DNA of 64,000 nt from Gammaproteobacteria bacterium (lineage in GTDB: Bacteria > Pseudomonadota > Gammaproteobacteria > Pseudomonadales > Pseudohongiellaceae): assembly GCA_002711845.1 (NCBI GenBank), contig PASF01000001.1, positions 62,001 to 126,000 of the forward strand. Reading direction: 5' to 3'. The notes under the pieces were generated by a model. That model saw nothing but the letters and a program-made list of their open reading frames with translations, ran no database searches and had not been told where the DNA came from. This document shows positions 19,720 through 29,096 of the stretch, one piece after another. Position 1 is the first letter of the stretch, and every line of letters starts with the position of its first letter. The position numbers were made by a program, and so were the translations under genes.

Positions 19720-21168
19720 TTAACCCTTTCGTTTCAGAGCCCTGGGATTCACCATGTTTTCCGGCTTCAGAATCTCCAGCAGCGTTTCCTCATCCAGAAG
19801 ATTTTCCTCCCTGACCAGCTCCAGCACACTGCGGCCGCTTTCCAGTGCGATGCGGGCAATGCGCGTGGCATCCTCGTAGCCGATGTAGGGGTTGAGGGCA
19901 GTAATCAGGCCAATGGAGTTATTCACCAGCTCGCGGCAGCGTTCCCGGTTGGCGGTTATGCCGACAATACAGCGCTCGCGCAGCATGTCCATGGCGCGAC
20001 GCAGCAGGCGCATGGATTCCATGATTTTGTAGGCGATCAGCGGTTCCATCACATTGAGTTGTAACTGACCGTTTTCCGCCGCCATGGTAATGGCCAGGTC
20101 ATTGCCGATGACCTGATAGGCAACCTGATTGACAGCTTCGGGAATCACCGGATTGACCTTGCCCGGCATGATGGAGGAGCCTGGCTGTTGAGGCGGCAGG
20201 TTGATTTCATTAAACCCGGTCCGCGGGCCGCTGGACAGCAGCCGCAGGTCGTTACAGATCTTGGACAGTTTGATGGCCAGGCGCTTGGTCATGCCTGAAA
20301 AAAGCACAAATGCGCCCATGTCAGAGGTGGCTTCAATCAGGTCCGATGCCAGCCGCATCGGATGACCGCAGACGTCGCTCAAATGTGCAACAGCCAGCAC
20401 CGCGTAGCGAGGGTCAGCATTGATACCCGTGCCGATGGCGGTGCCGCCCAGATTGACCTCGCGCAACAGATCATAGAGGCCGGCGATGCGCTCGATGTCT
20501 TCGCCCAGGGTGGTGGCGTAGGCGCCAAATTCCTGGCCCAGCGTCATCGGCACCGCATCCTGCAGTTGTGTGCGTCCCATTTTGATGACATCGTGGAATT
20601 CGTCGCGTTTTGCCGCAAACGCCTGTTGCAGCAGTGACAGGCTGTCGACCAGTTCTGCGTGCGACAGCTGCAGCCCCACCCTGATGGCGGTCGGATAGGC
20701 ATCGTTGGTGGATTGCGACATGTTGACATCATTGTTCGGGTGCAGGTGTTTGTATTCACCCTTGCCGTGTCCCATGTGTTCCAGTGCCACGTTGGCAATC
20801 ACTTCGTTGGCATTCATGTTGGTGGAGGTACCGGCGCCGCCCTGGATCATGTCGACAACAAACTGCTCATGAAACTCACCGGCGATCAGGCGATCACAGG
20901 CGTGGGCAATGGCTTCGTATTTGCTGGCGCTCAGTTCACCGATGTCGCGGTTGGCTGCGGCTGCGGCTTTTTTGACCATGGCCAGGCCGATCACCAGCTT
21001 GGGAAAGTGCGCCAGCGGCACACCTGATAAGACAAAGTTCTCCAGCGCCCGTTGGGTCTGCACGCCGTAATAGGCTTCGGCTGGCACGGCCAGCGGGCCG
21101 AGCAGATCCTTTTCGATACGATGGGGTTGATCCAGCAGCTGTTCCTGGCGCGGCGTTTCGACAATCAT
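19720..21168 (-). CDS. aspA: Aspartate ammonia-lyase
   Basis: 482 residues from ATG 21166-21168; a GTG 15 codons upstream is a less likely start. It deaminates aspartate to fumarate and ammonia. Signatures are GPLAVPAEAYYGVQTQRALENF, QGGAGTSTNMNANEVIANVALE, and the fumarase/aspartase loop GSSIMPGKVNPVIPE, which contains the catalytic serine. The sequence is closer to aspartase than to class II fumarase, for example in NNDVNMSQSTNDAYPTA and TGINADPRYA. Convergent with the TonB receptor. Confidence 0.94.
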   Translation of the reverse strand: MIVETPRQEQLLDQPHRIEKDLLGPLAVPAEAYYGVQTQRALENFVLSGVPLAHFPKLVIGLAMVKKAAAAANRDIGELSASKYEAIAHACDRLIAGEFHEQFVVDMIQGGAGTSTNMNANEVIANVALEHMGHGKGEYKHLHPNNDVNMSQSTNDAYPTAIRVGLQLSHAELVDSLSLLQQAFAAKRDEFHDVIKMGRTQLQDAVPMTLGQEFGAYATTLGEDIERIAGLYDLLREVNLGGTAIGTGINADPRYAVLAVAHLSDVCGHPMRLASDLIEATSDMGAFVLFSGMTKRLAIKLSKICNDLRLLSSGPRTGFNEINLPPQQPGSSIMPGKVNPVIPEAVNQVAYQVIGNDLAITMAAENGQLQLNVMEPLIAYKIMESMRLLRRAMDMLRERCIVGITANRERCRELVNNSIGLITALNPYIGYEDATRIARIALESGRSVLELVREENLLDEETLLEILKPENMVNPRALKRKG

Positions 21169-21237
21169 GGCATGATCACTCTGGTTGGCGGTGATGAAAA
21201 TCGGTGACGGCACATAGGGTAGGTGGAACCCGGTTAC

Positions 21238-22227
21238 TTAGCAATCGCGATAGGCTGAGTTCAGGCAGACTTGCACAGCCTGACGGGCGCGTGTCAGTTG
21301 TTCCGATGACATTTGCGTTGCAAACTCGTCACGGGTACGCAGTGTGCGTCCGCGTCGCGCATTGGAGGCGCCCTGACCGGCGAGATCCAGCCACATGTAG
21401 GCCCGCTCGAGGTTCTGCGGTACGCCGGCGCCGTGGCCATGCATCAGTCCCAGCTCATACTGTGCGTCAGCAGACCCCTGAATGGCGGCATTGCGAAACC
21501 ACAGGGCGGCCTCGGCGTAATCGGCATCAACCCCATTGCCGCTGACCAGCAGGATTGCCAGCTGGTATTGCGCTGACGGGTGTCCCTGTTGCGCCGCCTG
21601 TCGGTACCAGTGCGCCGCCTGGGCGAAGTCTCGGTCAATGCCGGTGCCGTTGCGATACATGACGCCCAGGTTGAATTGTCCGCCAGCCAGCCCCTGATCG
21701 GCGGCTGTGCGGAAAAGCCGCAAAGCTTCCTGGTAGTCCTGTCGGACACCGTATCCATATTTGTACATCACGGCGAGATCGTTTTGCGCGGCGGCATGTC
21801 CCTGATCGGCTGCCCGCCTGAACCAGCGTGCAGCTTCGGCGTGATCGCGCTCGAGGCCGGTGCCCCTGTCATATAACTGGCCGAGACTGTATTGAGCCTC
21901 AGCGTGGCCCTGGGTCGCCGCCGCCCGATGCCAGCGCGCTGCTTCACTCATGTTCTGAGCAGTGCCCTGTCCCAGTGCATGCATGACCGCCAGGTTATAT
22001 TGGGCAGGGGCATCGCCCTGACGGGCTGCCTGCGTCAACCAGCTGAATGCCAGCATCGGGTTAGGTCGGCCGCCATCGCCAGAGATATACAGGTAGCCCA
22101 GCTCGCTCTGTGCGGCAACTTCACCGGCCAGGGCGCGTCTGAGCAGATCCGCATCCTGGCCCGTGGCCGGTACGCTGATCACCATGGCGAGGCACAGGCA
22201 GAGTGAATGTAGGCGGTAATACGTCAA
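21238..22227 (-). CDS. Secreted Sel1-repeat protein
   Basis: About 329 residues, taking TTG at 22225-22227 as the start. This gives a signal peptide, MTYYRLHSLCLCLAMVISVP. The longer open frame runs back through the tRNA gene and cannot be coding there. Seven or so Sel1-like helical repeats of about 36 residues follow, with motifs such as AQYNLAVMHALGQGTAQN, AQYSLGQLYDRGTG and AQYELGLMHGHGAGV. Sel1 repeats are protein-interaction scaffolds, often periplasmic; the partner is unknown. The start codon is inferred from the signal peptide. Confidence 0.85.
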   Translation of the reverse strand: MTYYRLHSLCLCLAMVISVPATGQDADLLRRALAGEVAAQSELGYLYISGDGGRPNPMLAFSWLTQAARQGDAPAQYNLAVMHALGQGTAQNMSEAARWHRAAATQGHAEAQYSLGQLYDRGTGLERDHAEAARWFRRAADQGHAAAQNDLAVMYKYGYGVRQDYQEALRLFRTAADQGLAGGQFNLGVMYRNGTGIDRDFAQAAHWYRQAAQQGHPSAQYQLAILLVSGNGVDADYAEAALWFRNAAIQGSADAQYELGLMHGHGAGVPQNLERAYMWLDLAGQGASNARRGRTLRTRDEFATQMSSEQLTRARQAVQVCLNSAYRDC

Positions 22228-22309
22228 TGCAACTGGCCTGCGATCAAGGGTGTCAATGCCGAAAACTATAACCCGTGGGGCTGAAGCAGGTCCAGCCGGG
22301 GCGGAATAA

Positions 22310-22375
22310 CTCAAACAGTTTCGTGCTGTTTGAGCCCTGCGGGCTTCGCGCTCGTTGAAAACTGCTGCGCAGTTT
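22310..22375. repeat. Cluster of three inverted repeats beside tRNA-Phe
   Basis: CTCAAACAG/CTGTTTGAG (22310-22334), GCCC-TGC-GGGC (about 22334-22344) and AAACTGC-TGC-GCAGTTT (22359-22375) follow one another. They lie between the tRNA terminator and the Sel1 gene. None has a T-run. They could be the remains of a mobile element at the tRNA 3' side. Confidence 0.55.
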
Positions 22376-22415
22376 GGCCCCCCGCGACGCCGCATACAAA
22401 AAGAGTCCCACAGAC

Positions 22416-22445
22416 AAAAAAGCCCCGCGTACGCGAGGCTTTTTG
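22416..22445 (-). terminator. Intrinsic terminator of tRNA-Phe
   Basis: On the minus strand AAAAAGCCTCGCG, loop TAC, CGCGGGGCTTTTTT form a long GC-rich stem ending in a T6 run, starting about 5 bases after the tRNA 3' end. The T-run on the other strand would also make it work from the opposite side. Confidence 0.88.
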
Positions 22446-22449
22446 AATA

Positions 22450-22525
22450 TGGTGCCCAGGGGCGGAATCGAACCACCGACACGAGGATTTTCAATCCTCT
22501 GCTCTACCAACTGAGCTACCTGGGC
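22450..22525 (-). tRNA. tRNA-Phe (GAA)
   Basis: A 76-base cloverleaf on the minus strand. The acceptor stem GCCCAGG pairs with CCTGGGC and the CCA end is encoded. The D-arm is AGCTCAGTTGGTAGAGC. The anticodon loop TTGAAAA gives anticodon GAA, and the T-arm contains GGTTCGATTCC. It is closely similar to the E. coli tRNA-Phe. A promoter and a terminator flank it. Confidence 0.98.
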
Positions 22526-22585
22526 GTGTCTTGACGTGCCTTGTTGGTGCTGCCGAAAACAGGCTGCGTCCACAACAAGGCGCGT

Positions 22586-22614
22586 ATTAAAACCGTTGCG
22601 ACGGCCTTAGTCAA
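22586..22614 (-). promoter_or_regulatory. tRNA-Phe promoter
   Basis: On the minus strand TTGACT (22609-22614) and TTTAAT (22586-22591) are 17 bases apart, each matching consensus at 5 of 6 positions. A GC-rich discriminator (ACGCGCC) follows, typical of stable-RNA promoters under stringent control. Transcription would start about 54 bases before the mature tRNA. Confidence 0.7.
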
Positions 22615-22634
22615 GTCTCCGGCGAACAAAACCC

Positions 22635-22910
22635 TTAATCCGGTTCCGGTGCGACATAGCCGCTGGCGCTGTCAAACGGCTCATTGGCAAAGAAGCGGTC
22701 CATCTGCTCCTGCAGGTAGCGCCGGTCGTCTGCCGAGGCCATGCTCAGGTGCTTCTCGTTGATCAACATCACTTGCTGTTTTTGCCAGTCCTGCCAGGCC
22801 TGTGCGGAGACGTTGTCAAACAGCTCCTGGCCCTTGGCACCCGGGTAGGGGGGCATGGCGAGGCCGGGGAGTTCTTGCTGGTATTTTTTACAGAATACGG
22901 TTCGGGTCAT
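22635..22910 (-). CDS. yggX: YggX, Fe(2+)-trafficking / oxidative damage protection protein
   Basis: 91 residues beginning [21 protein letters not shown], the typical YggX start with its single conserved cysteine at position 7. [20 protein letters not shown] and LINEKHLSM are also characteristic. The family protects iron-sulfur proteins and DNA against oxidative damage. It follows mutY by 1 base, the conserved mutY-yggX operon; MutY itself carries a 4Fe-4S cluster. Confidence 0.97.
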   Translation of the reverse strand: MTRTVFCKKYQQELPGLAMPPYPGAKGQELFDNVSAQAWQDWQKQQVMLINEKHLSMASADDRRYLQEQMDRFFANEPFDSASGYVAPEPD

Positions 22911-22911
22911 A

Positions 22912-23988
22912 TCAGTCCTGTGCGTTGGAAAGTGGTTTGTGCGGATGGCTGGCCAGGCGGTCCAGCAGTTTTTTGACCGGTGCCGCCAGGCCCAGTTTCA
23001 TTGAGTGATTTAATGGATACCACAGGCTGCCGGCAGAATCCAGACACCGGACGGAGCTGCCAGCACGCACCAGTATTGGTGTGATGTCCAGATGGAAGTG
23101 GCTGAAGGTGTGGCGCAGCACCGGCCATTGTCCATCGCGCTCGCCACCGTAGCACTGGAGCCACTCAGACAGGGCTTGCTCATCATCGCACTCGGGCAGG
23201 CTCCACAGGCCACCCCATAACCCACTGGTTTGACGCTGTTGCAACAGGACTGTGTCGTCGTCCTGGTAAAACAGAATCATGCAGGTCTGTTTTTGTGGCA
23301 ATGTCTTTCGGGGCTTGCTGACCGGCAGCTGGCGAGTGATGGCAAGCTTGTATGCCTGGCATCCGGCTTGTAGCGGGCAGCGCTCGCAATCCGGTTTGCT
23401 GCGCGTGCACAGCGTCGCGCCCAGGTCCATCATGGCCTGGGTGTAGGCCGCGACCTGCTGGCGGGGCGTGGTGTCCTCGGCGATCTGCCACAGCCGCGCC
23501 AGTGTTTTGCTTTCGCCGGACCAGCTGCGAATGGCGTGATAGCGGCACAAAACGCGTTTGACGTTACCGTCGAGAATGACGCCGCGTTCGCCCATCGCCA
23601 ATGCCAGTATGGCGCCCGCCGTGGAGCGACCAATGCCGGGAAGGGCGGTCAGCGAATCAATGTCAGGGGGAAAGCTGCCGTTGTGCAGTTGGCACACGGT
23701 CTGCGCGGTTTTGTGCAGGTTGCGGGCGCGGGCGTAGTACCCCAGACCGGTCCACAGATGCAGGACCTCATCCAGTGGCGCGGCAGCCAGGGACTCAACG
23801 TCCGGGAAGCGGGTCATGAAGCGCTGGTAGTAACCAATGACGGTGCTGACCTGGGTTTGCTGCAGCATGATTTCCGACACCCACACCCGGTAGGGTGTGG
23901 TGTCCTGTTGCCAGGGCAGATCATGGCGGCCGTGCCGGCGATACCAGTCCAGCACCGCGCCGCTGTCAATCAGTGTTGCGCAACTCAA
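22912..23988 (-). CDS. mutY: A/G-specific adenine DNA glycosylase MutY
   Basis: 358 residues. It removes adenine mispaired with 8-oxoguanine. The catalytic domain has [17 protein letters not shown] with the catalytic glutamate, the helix-hairpin-helix [14 protein letters not shown], and the aspartate in [13 protein letters not shown]. The 4Fe-4S cluster motif is [19 protein letters not shown]-terminal NUDIX-like domain ([35 protein letters not shown]) recognises 8-oxoguanine. It starts inside the 3' end of asmA (4-base overlap) and runs into yggX. Confidence 0.97.
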   Translation of the reverse strand: MSCATLIDSGAVLDWYRRHGRHDLPWQQDTTPYRVWVSEIMLQQTQVSTVIGYYQRFMTRFPDVESLAAAPLDEVLHLWTGLGYYARARNLHKTAQTVCQLHNGSFPPDIDSLTALPGIGRSTAGAILALAMGERGVILDGNVKRVLCRYHAIRSWSGESKTLARLWQIAEDTTPRQQVAAYTQAMMDLGATLCTRSKPDCERCPLQAGCQAYKLAITRQLPVSKPRKTLPQKQTCMILFYQDDDTVLLQQRQTSGLWGGLWSLPECDDEQALSEWLQCYGGERDGQWPVLRHTFSHFHLDITPILVRAGSSVRCLDSAGSLWYPLNHSMKLGLAAPVKKLLDRLASHPHKPLSNAQD

Positions 23989-26012
23989 TTCTGGAACAGG
24001 TCCTGGATTCGGTTGCGCAGTCTGTCGACCTGCTCGCTCACGGCGTCGGTCGCACGTCGCTGAACCTCGTCGCGCGCAATGGCGGCGAATACGTCGCGCA
24101 CCCGTTGCAGATCCGGGCTGCAGTATTGCAACGGGGCGTCGTCGAATGCAGCATCACATCGCACCGGCCAGGCGACATCCTGGAAGTCTTCATGGACCCG
24201 GATGGTTTGCAGTGCCGGTTCACCAAGGATGGTGAAATCCAGACGGTAGTCGAATTCGCCGGCGGTCAGATCAAGACCGCCATTGCCGTTGATGGCGAAA
24301 TTGTCCAGGCGGACATCCAGCTCCTGATTGTCGTTGATGCCGTCATTAAAAATCAGAAACGCTTCGGCGGTCGCAAAACGCACCACATCCGGCCACTGCG
24401 CGGCCATATCGCCGCGAGGGCTGAGCACCGAGATGGACGAAAACACACGCTTCAGCAGCGTGATGTCGACTGAGCTGTCATTGACCTGCAGGGAGCTGGC
24501 GCCGTCGACGCTGTCTATCAGTGCATTAACTGTATTGCCCTGCATGGTGTGCGTGGTTGTGGCATTGAAGCGGCCGGTGAAGAAATCCAGTCTTGGCATG
24601 TCAGCTGTCAGGGCGCTGGCGCTGATGCCGGCGAGACTGGATTCGGCCGACAGCTGCGCCGGCGAACTGGCGGCGTTCAGCGTTAACCTGGCGTCCAGTT
24701 CGCCGTCGTAGAAACCGATCGGCTGGGTGTCGATATCAAGCACGCTATCCTGCAACAGCAGGCTAAACGCGACCGGAGAGAACTGCAGGCCTGATACCGT
24801 CAGCGACTCGATCGCATGCTCGCCGCGAATGTCCATGCTGCGCAGCAGGTCGATGGGCAGGGGGGTATCCGGACGGGCCGTTGCGCTGGCGGCATTGGCC
24901 GTCGCGGCCCCCGGCGCTGAGTCGGGCGCTGCGGCCGGTGCCGGTTCAGTCGCTGTTGCCGGCAACAGAGCGTCCAGGTCAATCGCGCCGGTCGTCAGGT
25001 TGTAAGCCAGCAGCGCCTGCCGGGTGCTGGTTGCAAACAGATAATCGCCTCGCAGGCTGGCTGTGGTGTCGTCCAGGGCCATGGTCAAATCGCCCAGCGT
25101 CGCGCCGGCGGTATCGCCGTTGGCCTCCAGCGACTGAATGGTGAACTGCTGTTCGCGCGGTCCCGGCATGGTGGCTTCGTCCATGGCCACGAAATTTGCC
25201 AGCAAGTGGCTCAGGTTGAACGTGTTGCTGGTCAGGTTGGTCTGCCAGCGCAGGTTGTCACGGAAATCGCTGATGCTGATATCGCCACTGAGTACCAGTG
25301 GACTGAGCGTGAAACTCAGGTCGTCAAGCTCAACATTGCCGGCATTGAAGTCGACACGGGCAGTTGAGGCCAGATTGAGTGTCAGGTCCTGGCCGCTCAG
25401 CTCATTGATCAGGCGCATGCTGAGTTCAAAGGGAAACGGGCGGTTGTCCAGGTTGGTATTCCGGCTACTGAGGTCTATGTTCTGGAGGCGCGTATCGATG
25501 TTGTTGCGCTGGTCACGGATGGCAACGCTGGCATTGATGACACGGATATCGGCAATATTGATATCGATGGGCAGCTCGGTGCTGCCCGATGCCGTGGGCT
25601 CTGGCGCTGCGCTGGCATTGACATTGACCAGCCAGTTGGCCTGACCCTGTGCATCGACGAACCAGTTGATGTGCAGGTTTTCCGCGACAAACTCCCGGAT
25701 GGCGAGATTGCCTGACAGCAGGGCGCCGATATCGAGTTCCAGCGCCACATTGGAAAACGATGCCAGCTCCTGCGGCGTGGCGCCATTACGCAGGCTGACA
25801 TCATTAATGCTCAGGCCGAATACAGGCCGGAACGTCCAGTCGATATCACCATTGATGCGCAGCTGCATGCCTGTCTGTTGCGATGCGGCGGCCTCCAGCG
25901 CAGGTTTGTAGCGGTTCGGGTCGACAACCGCGAACAGCACGAACACCAGCACGGCTGCGAACACGGTCAGGCCAGCCAGCATGAAAAGCAGGTATTTCAG
26001 TAATTTCGACAT
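23985..26012 (-). CDS. AsmA family protein
   Basis: 675 residues from ATG 26010-26012, preceded by GGGACG; a TTG three codons upstream is less likely. One N-terminal membrane anchor (LLKYLLFMLAGLTVFAAVLVFVLFAVV) is followed by the AsmA start VDPNRYKPALEAAASQQTG and LRINGDIDWTFRPVFGLSINDV. The large periplasmic part is a repetitive beta structure with a low-complexity Ala/Pro/Thr linker around residues 340-390. AsmA-like proteins are thought to form bridges moving phospholipid to the outer membrane. It overlaps mutY by 4 bases at its 3' end, so the three genes form one operon. Confidence 0.88.
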   Translation of the reverse strand: MSKLLKYLLFMLAGLTVFAAVLVFVLFAVVDPNRYKPALEAAASQQTGMQLRINGDIDWTFRPVFGLSINDVSLRNGATPQELASFSNVALELDIGALLSGNLAIREFVAENLHINWFVDAQGQANWLVNVNASAAPEPTASGSTELPIDINIADIRVINASVAIRDQRNNIDTRLQNIDLSSRNTNLDNRPFPFELSMRLINELSGQDLTLNLASTARVDFNAGNVELDDLSFTLSPLVLSGDISISDFRDNLRWQTNLTSNTFNLSHLLANFVAMDEATMPGPREQQFTIQSLEANGDTAGATLGDLTMALDDTTASLRGDYLFATSTRQALLAYNLTTGAIDLDALLPATATEPAPAAAPDSAPGAATANAASATARPDTPLPIDLLRSMDIRGEHAIESLTVSGLQFSPVAFSLLLQDSVLDIDTQPIGFYDGELDARLTLNAASSPAQLSAESSLAGISASALTADMPRLDFFTGRFNATTTHTMQGNTVNALIDSVDGASSLQVNDSSVDITLLKRVFSSISVLSPRGDMAAQWPDVVRFATAEAFLIFNDGINDNQELDVRLDNFAINGNGGLDLTAGEFDYRLDFTILGEPALQTIRVHEDFQDVAWPVRCDAAFDDAPLQYCSPDLQRVRDVFAAIARDEVQRRATDAVSEQVDRLRNRIQDLFQN

Positions 26013-26112
26013 AGAATTCAACGTCCCATACCGCGATGAAAGGGAGAAGGGCTGAAAAGTTTAACGGATTATGGCGGGCAATGCACTGTCGGCCCGTCGG
26101 CAGGCGTCTGAC

Positions 26113-26150
26113 ACAAAAAAGCCCGCGAACACGGTTCGCGGGCTTTTTTG
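26113..26150. terminator. Bidirectional intrinsic terminator
   Basis: AAAAAAGCCCGCGAAC, a short loop, and GTTCGCGGGCTTTTTT form a long perfect stem with a T6 run on both strands. On the minus strand it ends the DUF4168 gene transcript. It stands about 100 bases upstream of asmA, so it also insulates that operon. Confidence 0.92.
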
Positions 26151-26181
26151 TCAGTCCATCACCTGTACGGTGGTCGTGGAA

Positions 26182-26565
26182 TCAGGACTCCATTTCTTCG
26201 GCAATGGCGGTTTCAAGCTCCGCCATCAGCTCCTCATCAGCGGCCGCCAACTGGATAATCTGATTGTACTGCTGAATCGTGATGTCATTGGACGCCACGG
26301 CCTCCTGCATTTCACGTTGCGCTTCCTGCTGCAACATGCTGGCCTGCTCCTGATCGGTAACCGTCTGCAGGCGCTCAGCATAATCCATCTGAATTTCCAT
26401 GATATCGCCATAGGCGGAGACAAATTTGTCCTTCATGGCCATGTCGATATCCGCTGCGCTTTGCGGTATGTGGGCATCCTCAGACGTCGCTGGCTGGGCA
26501 TGAACCACACCAGCACCCAGAATAAGGGCGAAAATGGCGGGAATACTGAGTAATTTCTTAAACAT
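26182..26565 (-). CDS. DUF4168 periplasmic protein
   Basis: 127 residues from ATG 26563-26565, with AAGGAG 7 bases upstream. The signal peptide (KLLSIPAIFALILGAGVVHAQ) is followed by a helical DUF4168-like domain: KFVSAYGDIMEIQMDYAERL, ASMLQQEAQREMQEAV and SNDITIQQYNQIIQLAAADEEL. Function is unknown; DUF4168 proteins are secreted and helical. It stands alone with its own terminator. Confidence 0.85.
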   Translation of the reverse strand: MFKKLLSIPAIFALILGAGVVHAQPATSEDAHIPQSAADIDMAMKDKFVSAYGDIMEIQMDYAERLQTVTDQEQASMLQQEAQREMQEAVASNDITIQQYNQIIQLAAADEELMAELETAIAEEMES

Positions 26566-26941
26566 GGGTATCTCCTTTGTGACTTGCCACATGGGACTGT
26601 GCATCACATGGGGCTTTACGTTGTTCGCTAACATCTGGTGACGTTTGACGATTCCGTTGTGTGTCGGGCTTGATGGCGTGCCAGTGATGGCACATGTGTA
26701 TGAGTGTCATACGGCCTGTGACAGACAGGCGTTGACGTGGGTCGTGTCAATAGACTTTTGCATCAGACAGTACCAGACCTTACTAGTTGTCAGGGGCGAT
26801 GTCCAGTTGGCGCCGGGTGAGCGCGGGCTGCTGAAACGGTCATCGACAGCAAAGCTGGCCCCTGGGGGGCGCAAAGGCGTATAATGCGCGCGCATTTTCA
26901 TGTTTCTTTTCAGACAGAGCGAATCAGCCCGGGATTTATCC
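26566..26941. promoter_or_regulatory. Divergent intergenic region upstream of hisB
   Basis: This 376-base stretch holds no convincing gene. A perfect TATAAT lies at 26880-26885, about 57 bases before the hisB start, but no good -35 box stands 16-18 bases upstream. No leader peptide with runs of histidine codons and no T-box-like element was seen, so histidine attenuation is not apparent. Confidence 0.4.
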
Positions 26942-27568
26942 ATGAGCACACCCACGACCACCGAAAAGCCCACAGAAAAGGCCGATCGTCAGGCCAGCGT
27001 CGAGCGCAATACCAAGGAAACCCAGATTCGCGTGACGGTGAATCTTGATGGTAGCGGCGAACTCAAATGCCAGACAGGATTGCCATTTCTGGACCACATG
27101 CTGGATCAGGTGGCGCGACATGGTCTGATTGACATGGATATACAGGCGGTTGGCGATCTGGACATTGATGCCCATCACACGGTTGAAGATCTGGGTATCA
27201 CTCTGGGTCAGGCGTTCTACAAGGCGCTTGATCGCAAAGGCATTCGTCGCTACGGGCACGCCTATGTGCCGCTTGATGAAGCACTGTCACGGGTAGTAGT
27301 GGACTTCTCAGGCCGGCCCGGCCTGGAGTATCACGTGCCGTTTACCCGAGCCTCGGTCGGTGGCTTTGATGTTGATCTGTTTTATGAGTTTTTCCAGGGG
27401 TTTGTCAATCACGCCCTGGTGACCCTGCATATCGACAACCTGCGTGGCAAGAACAGTCACCACCAGGTGGAAACCGTGTTCAAGGCCTTCGGCCGCGCTC
27501 TGCGCATGGCGATGGAAATCGATCCGCGCAGCGCCGATGTTATTCCGTCGACCAAAGGCAGTTTGTAG
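26942..27568 (+). CDS. hisB: Imidazoleglycerol-phosphate dehydratase
   Basis: 208 residues from ATG 26942; an upstream ATG at 26900 would add 14 non-family residues. It is the monofunctional form, without the phosphatase domain of E. coli HisB. Manganese-binding motifs are [12 protein letters not shown] and [16 protein letters not shown], with a second set in [13 protein letters not shown] and [19 protein letters not shown]. It catalyses the sixth step of histidine synthesis. Its last five codons are the first unit of a 15-bp tandem repeat. Heads hisBHAF. Confidence 0.97.
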   Translation: MSTPTTTEKPTEKADRQASVERNTKETQIRVTVNLDGSGELKCQTGLPFLDHMLDQVARHGLIDMDIQAVGDLDIDAHHTVEDLGITLGQAFYKALDRKGIRRYGHAYVPLDEALSRVVVDFSGRPGLEYHVPFTRASVGGFDVDLFYEFFQGFVNHALVTLHIDNLRGKNSHHQVETVFKAFGRALRMAMEIDPRSADVIPSTKGSL

Positions 27569-27613
27569 AGAGGCAGTCTGTAGAAAGGCAGTCTGCAGGA
27601 AGGCAGTTTTTTA
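27554..27613 (+). repeat. 15-bp tandem repeat across the hisB stop codon (4 copies)
   Basis: Unit 1 (27554-27568) encodes Lys-Gly-Ser-Leu-stop, the end of HisB. Unit 2 again carries TAG in the same frame; unit 3 has CAG and unit 4 TTA at that place. All share AGGCAGT at the same phase. Copies are contiguous and in frame, indicating local duplication of the gene's 3' end. Confidence 0.8.
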
Positions 27614-27639
27614 GATCCGTTAGTGGAACACCCCGAACA

Positions 27640-28302
27640 ATGAACAAAGTAGCTGTCATAGATTATGGCATGGGCAATCTTCATTCTGTTGCCAAAGCCA
27701 TGGAAAGCCTGGGCAAGGACGTACATGTCGACGTGACCAGCGATGCCGGACGTATCCTGGCCGCCGACCGCATCATTTTCCCCGGTGTTGGCGCCATTCG
27801 TGATTGCATGGCAGAAATCCGCCGGCTGGGCGTGGACGCGATTGTCAGTGACGCGTTGCAGCAAGGCAAACCGGTGCTGGCGATCTGTGTCGGCATGCAG
27901 GCCTTGATGGACAGCAGCGAGGAAAACGGCCATGTCGACTGCCTCGGTCTGTTGCCCGGCTCGGTCAAACGTTTTGGCGGCGGGCAAAGCCTGCTGGACG
28001 CTGATGGTCAGCGTTTAAAAGTCCCACACATGGGCTGGAACTGTGTGCAGCAGCAAGGTGCGCACCCGTTGTGGCAGGGCATTGCCGATAACAGTCGCTT
28101 CTATTTTGTCCACAGTTACTTTGTGGCGCCCGGAAATGCTGGCCAGGTAGCGGGTGTCACAGAATACGGTCACTCGTTCGCAGCAGCGCTGAGCAAGGAC
28201 TCACTGTTTGCTGTGCAGTTTCATCCGGAGAAAAGTCAGCATTGCGGCCTGCGCCTGCTGAGCAATTTTCTGCATTGGGACGGTTCTGCCCGGCCCGACT
28301 AA
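27640..28302 (+). CDS. hisH: Imidazole glycerol phosphate synthase, glutaminase subunit HisH
   Basis: 220 residues. A class I glutamine amidotransferase with nucleophile C83 in [12 protein letters not shown] and the histidine/glutamate pair H195/E197 in [10 protein letters not shown]. The oxyanion region is [11 protein letters not shown]. It supplies ammonia to HisF through a channel; together they make IGP and AICAR from PRFAR. Downstream of hisB and 15 bases before hisA. Confidence 0.97.
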   Translation: MNKVAVIDYGMGNLHSVAKAMESLGKDVHVDVTSDAGRILAADRIIFPGVGAIRDCMAEIRRLGVDAIVSDALQQGKPVLAICVGMQALMDSSEENGHVDCLGLLPGSVKRFGGGQSLLDADGQRLKVPHMGWNCVQQQGAHPLWQGIADNSRFYFVHSYFVAPGNAGQVAGVTEYGHSFAAALSKDSLFAVQFHPEKSQHCGLRLLSNFLHWDGSARPD

Positions 28303-28317
28303 TTCAAGGTACTACTC

Positions 28318-29094
28318 ATGCTGGTTATCCCCGCAATCGATCTTAAAGATGGCCAATGCGTGCGCCTGCGTCAGGGCCGCATGGAAGACTCCACGGTATT
28401 TTCCGATGATCCGGTGAAGACGGCGGGCCATTGGCGCGACCAGGGCGCCCGGCGACTGCATCTGGTCGACCTCAATGGCGCCTTTGCCGGCGAGCCGGTC
28501 AATGGTGCGATCGTGGAGGCCATTGCCAAGGCATACCCCGACCTGCCTTTGCAGATTGGCGGCGGTATCCGGGACCTGAAAACCATTGAGTACTATCTTC
28601 GTGTCGGCGTCAAACACGTGATCATTGGCACCCAGGCAGTCAAGCATCCGCCATTTGTCGCGGAAGCCTGCAAGGCCTTTCCAGGCCACATCATTGTGGG
28701 TCTGGACGCCAAAGATGGCTGGGTCGCCACCGATGGCTGGGCAGAAGTGTCGACGGTAAACGTGGTGGATCTGGCGCATCAGTTTGCCAATGACGGCGTG
28801 GAAGCAATCATTTACACCGACATAGCCCGCGATGGCATGATGCAGGGGGTCAACGTCGACGCGACCCTGCGCCTGGCGCGTGCGTCGACGATTCCGGTTA
28901 TCGCCTCTGGCGGCGTCAGTCGCATGGCGGACATTGAAGAGCTGTGCAAAGTTGCGCAGACTGATGTGGGTGCCGGTATCATGGGCGCCATCACCGGTCG
29001 TGCGATTTATGAAGGGGCGCTGGATCTGGCGCAGGCGCAAACTTATTGCGACAACTTTTCAGACAACGTTGATAACAGCAACGGCGGAGCGTAA
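28318..29094 (+). CDS. hisA: Phosphoribosylformimino-5-aminoimidazole carboxamide ribotide isomerase HisA
   Basis: 258 residues, a TIM barrel. The catalytic D8 is in [15 protein letters not shown], and the second aspartate is in [15 protein letters not shown]. Phosphate loops are [10 protein letters not shown] and VIASGGVSR. It isomerises ProFAR to PRFAR. A short non-conserved tail (about 12 residues) follows the usual end. hisF starts 3 bases after its stop. Confidence 0.97.
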   Translation: MLVIPAIDLKDGQCVRLRQGRMEDSTVFSDDPVKTAGHWRDQGARRLHLVDLNGAFAGEPVNGAIVEAIAKAYPDLPLQIGGGIRDLKTIEYYLRVGVKHVIIGTQAVKHPPFVAEACKAFPGHIIVGLDAKDGWVATDGWAEVSTVNVVDLAHQFANDGVEAIIYTDIARDGMMQGVNVDATLRLARASTIPVIASGGVSRMADIEELCKVAQTDVGAGIMGAITGRAIYEGALDLAQAQTYCDNFSDNVDNSNGGA

Positions 29095-29096
29095 AC

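Noticed and set aside
22228-22494. N-terminal extension of the Sel1 gene
   Set aside because: The open frame passes through the tRNA-Phe gene and its terminator, which cannot be coding.
26566-26941. Small gene or his leader peptide in the gap before hisB
   Set aside because: Open frames on either strand lack ribosome sites and family features, and there is no run of His codons.
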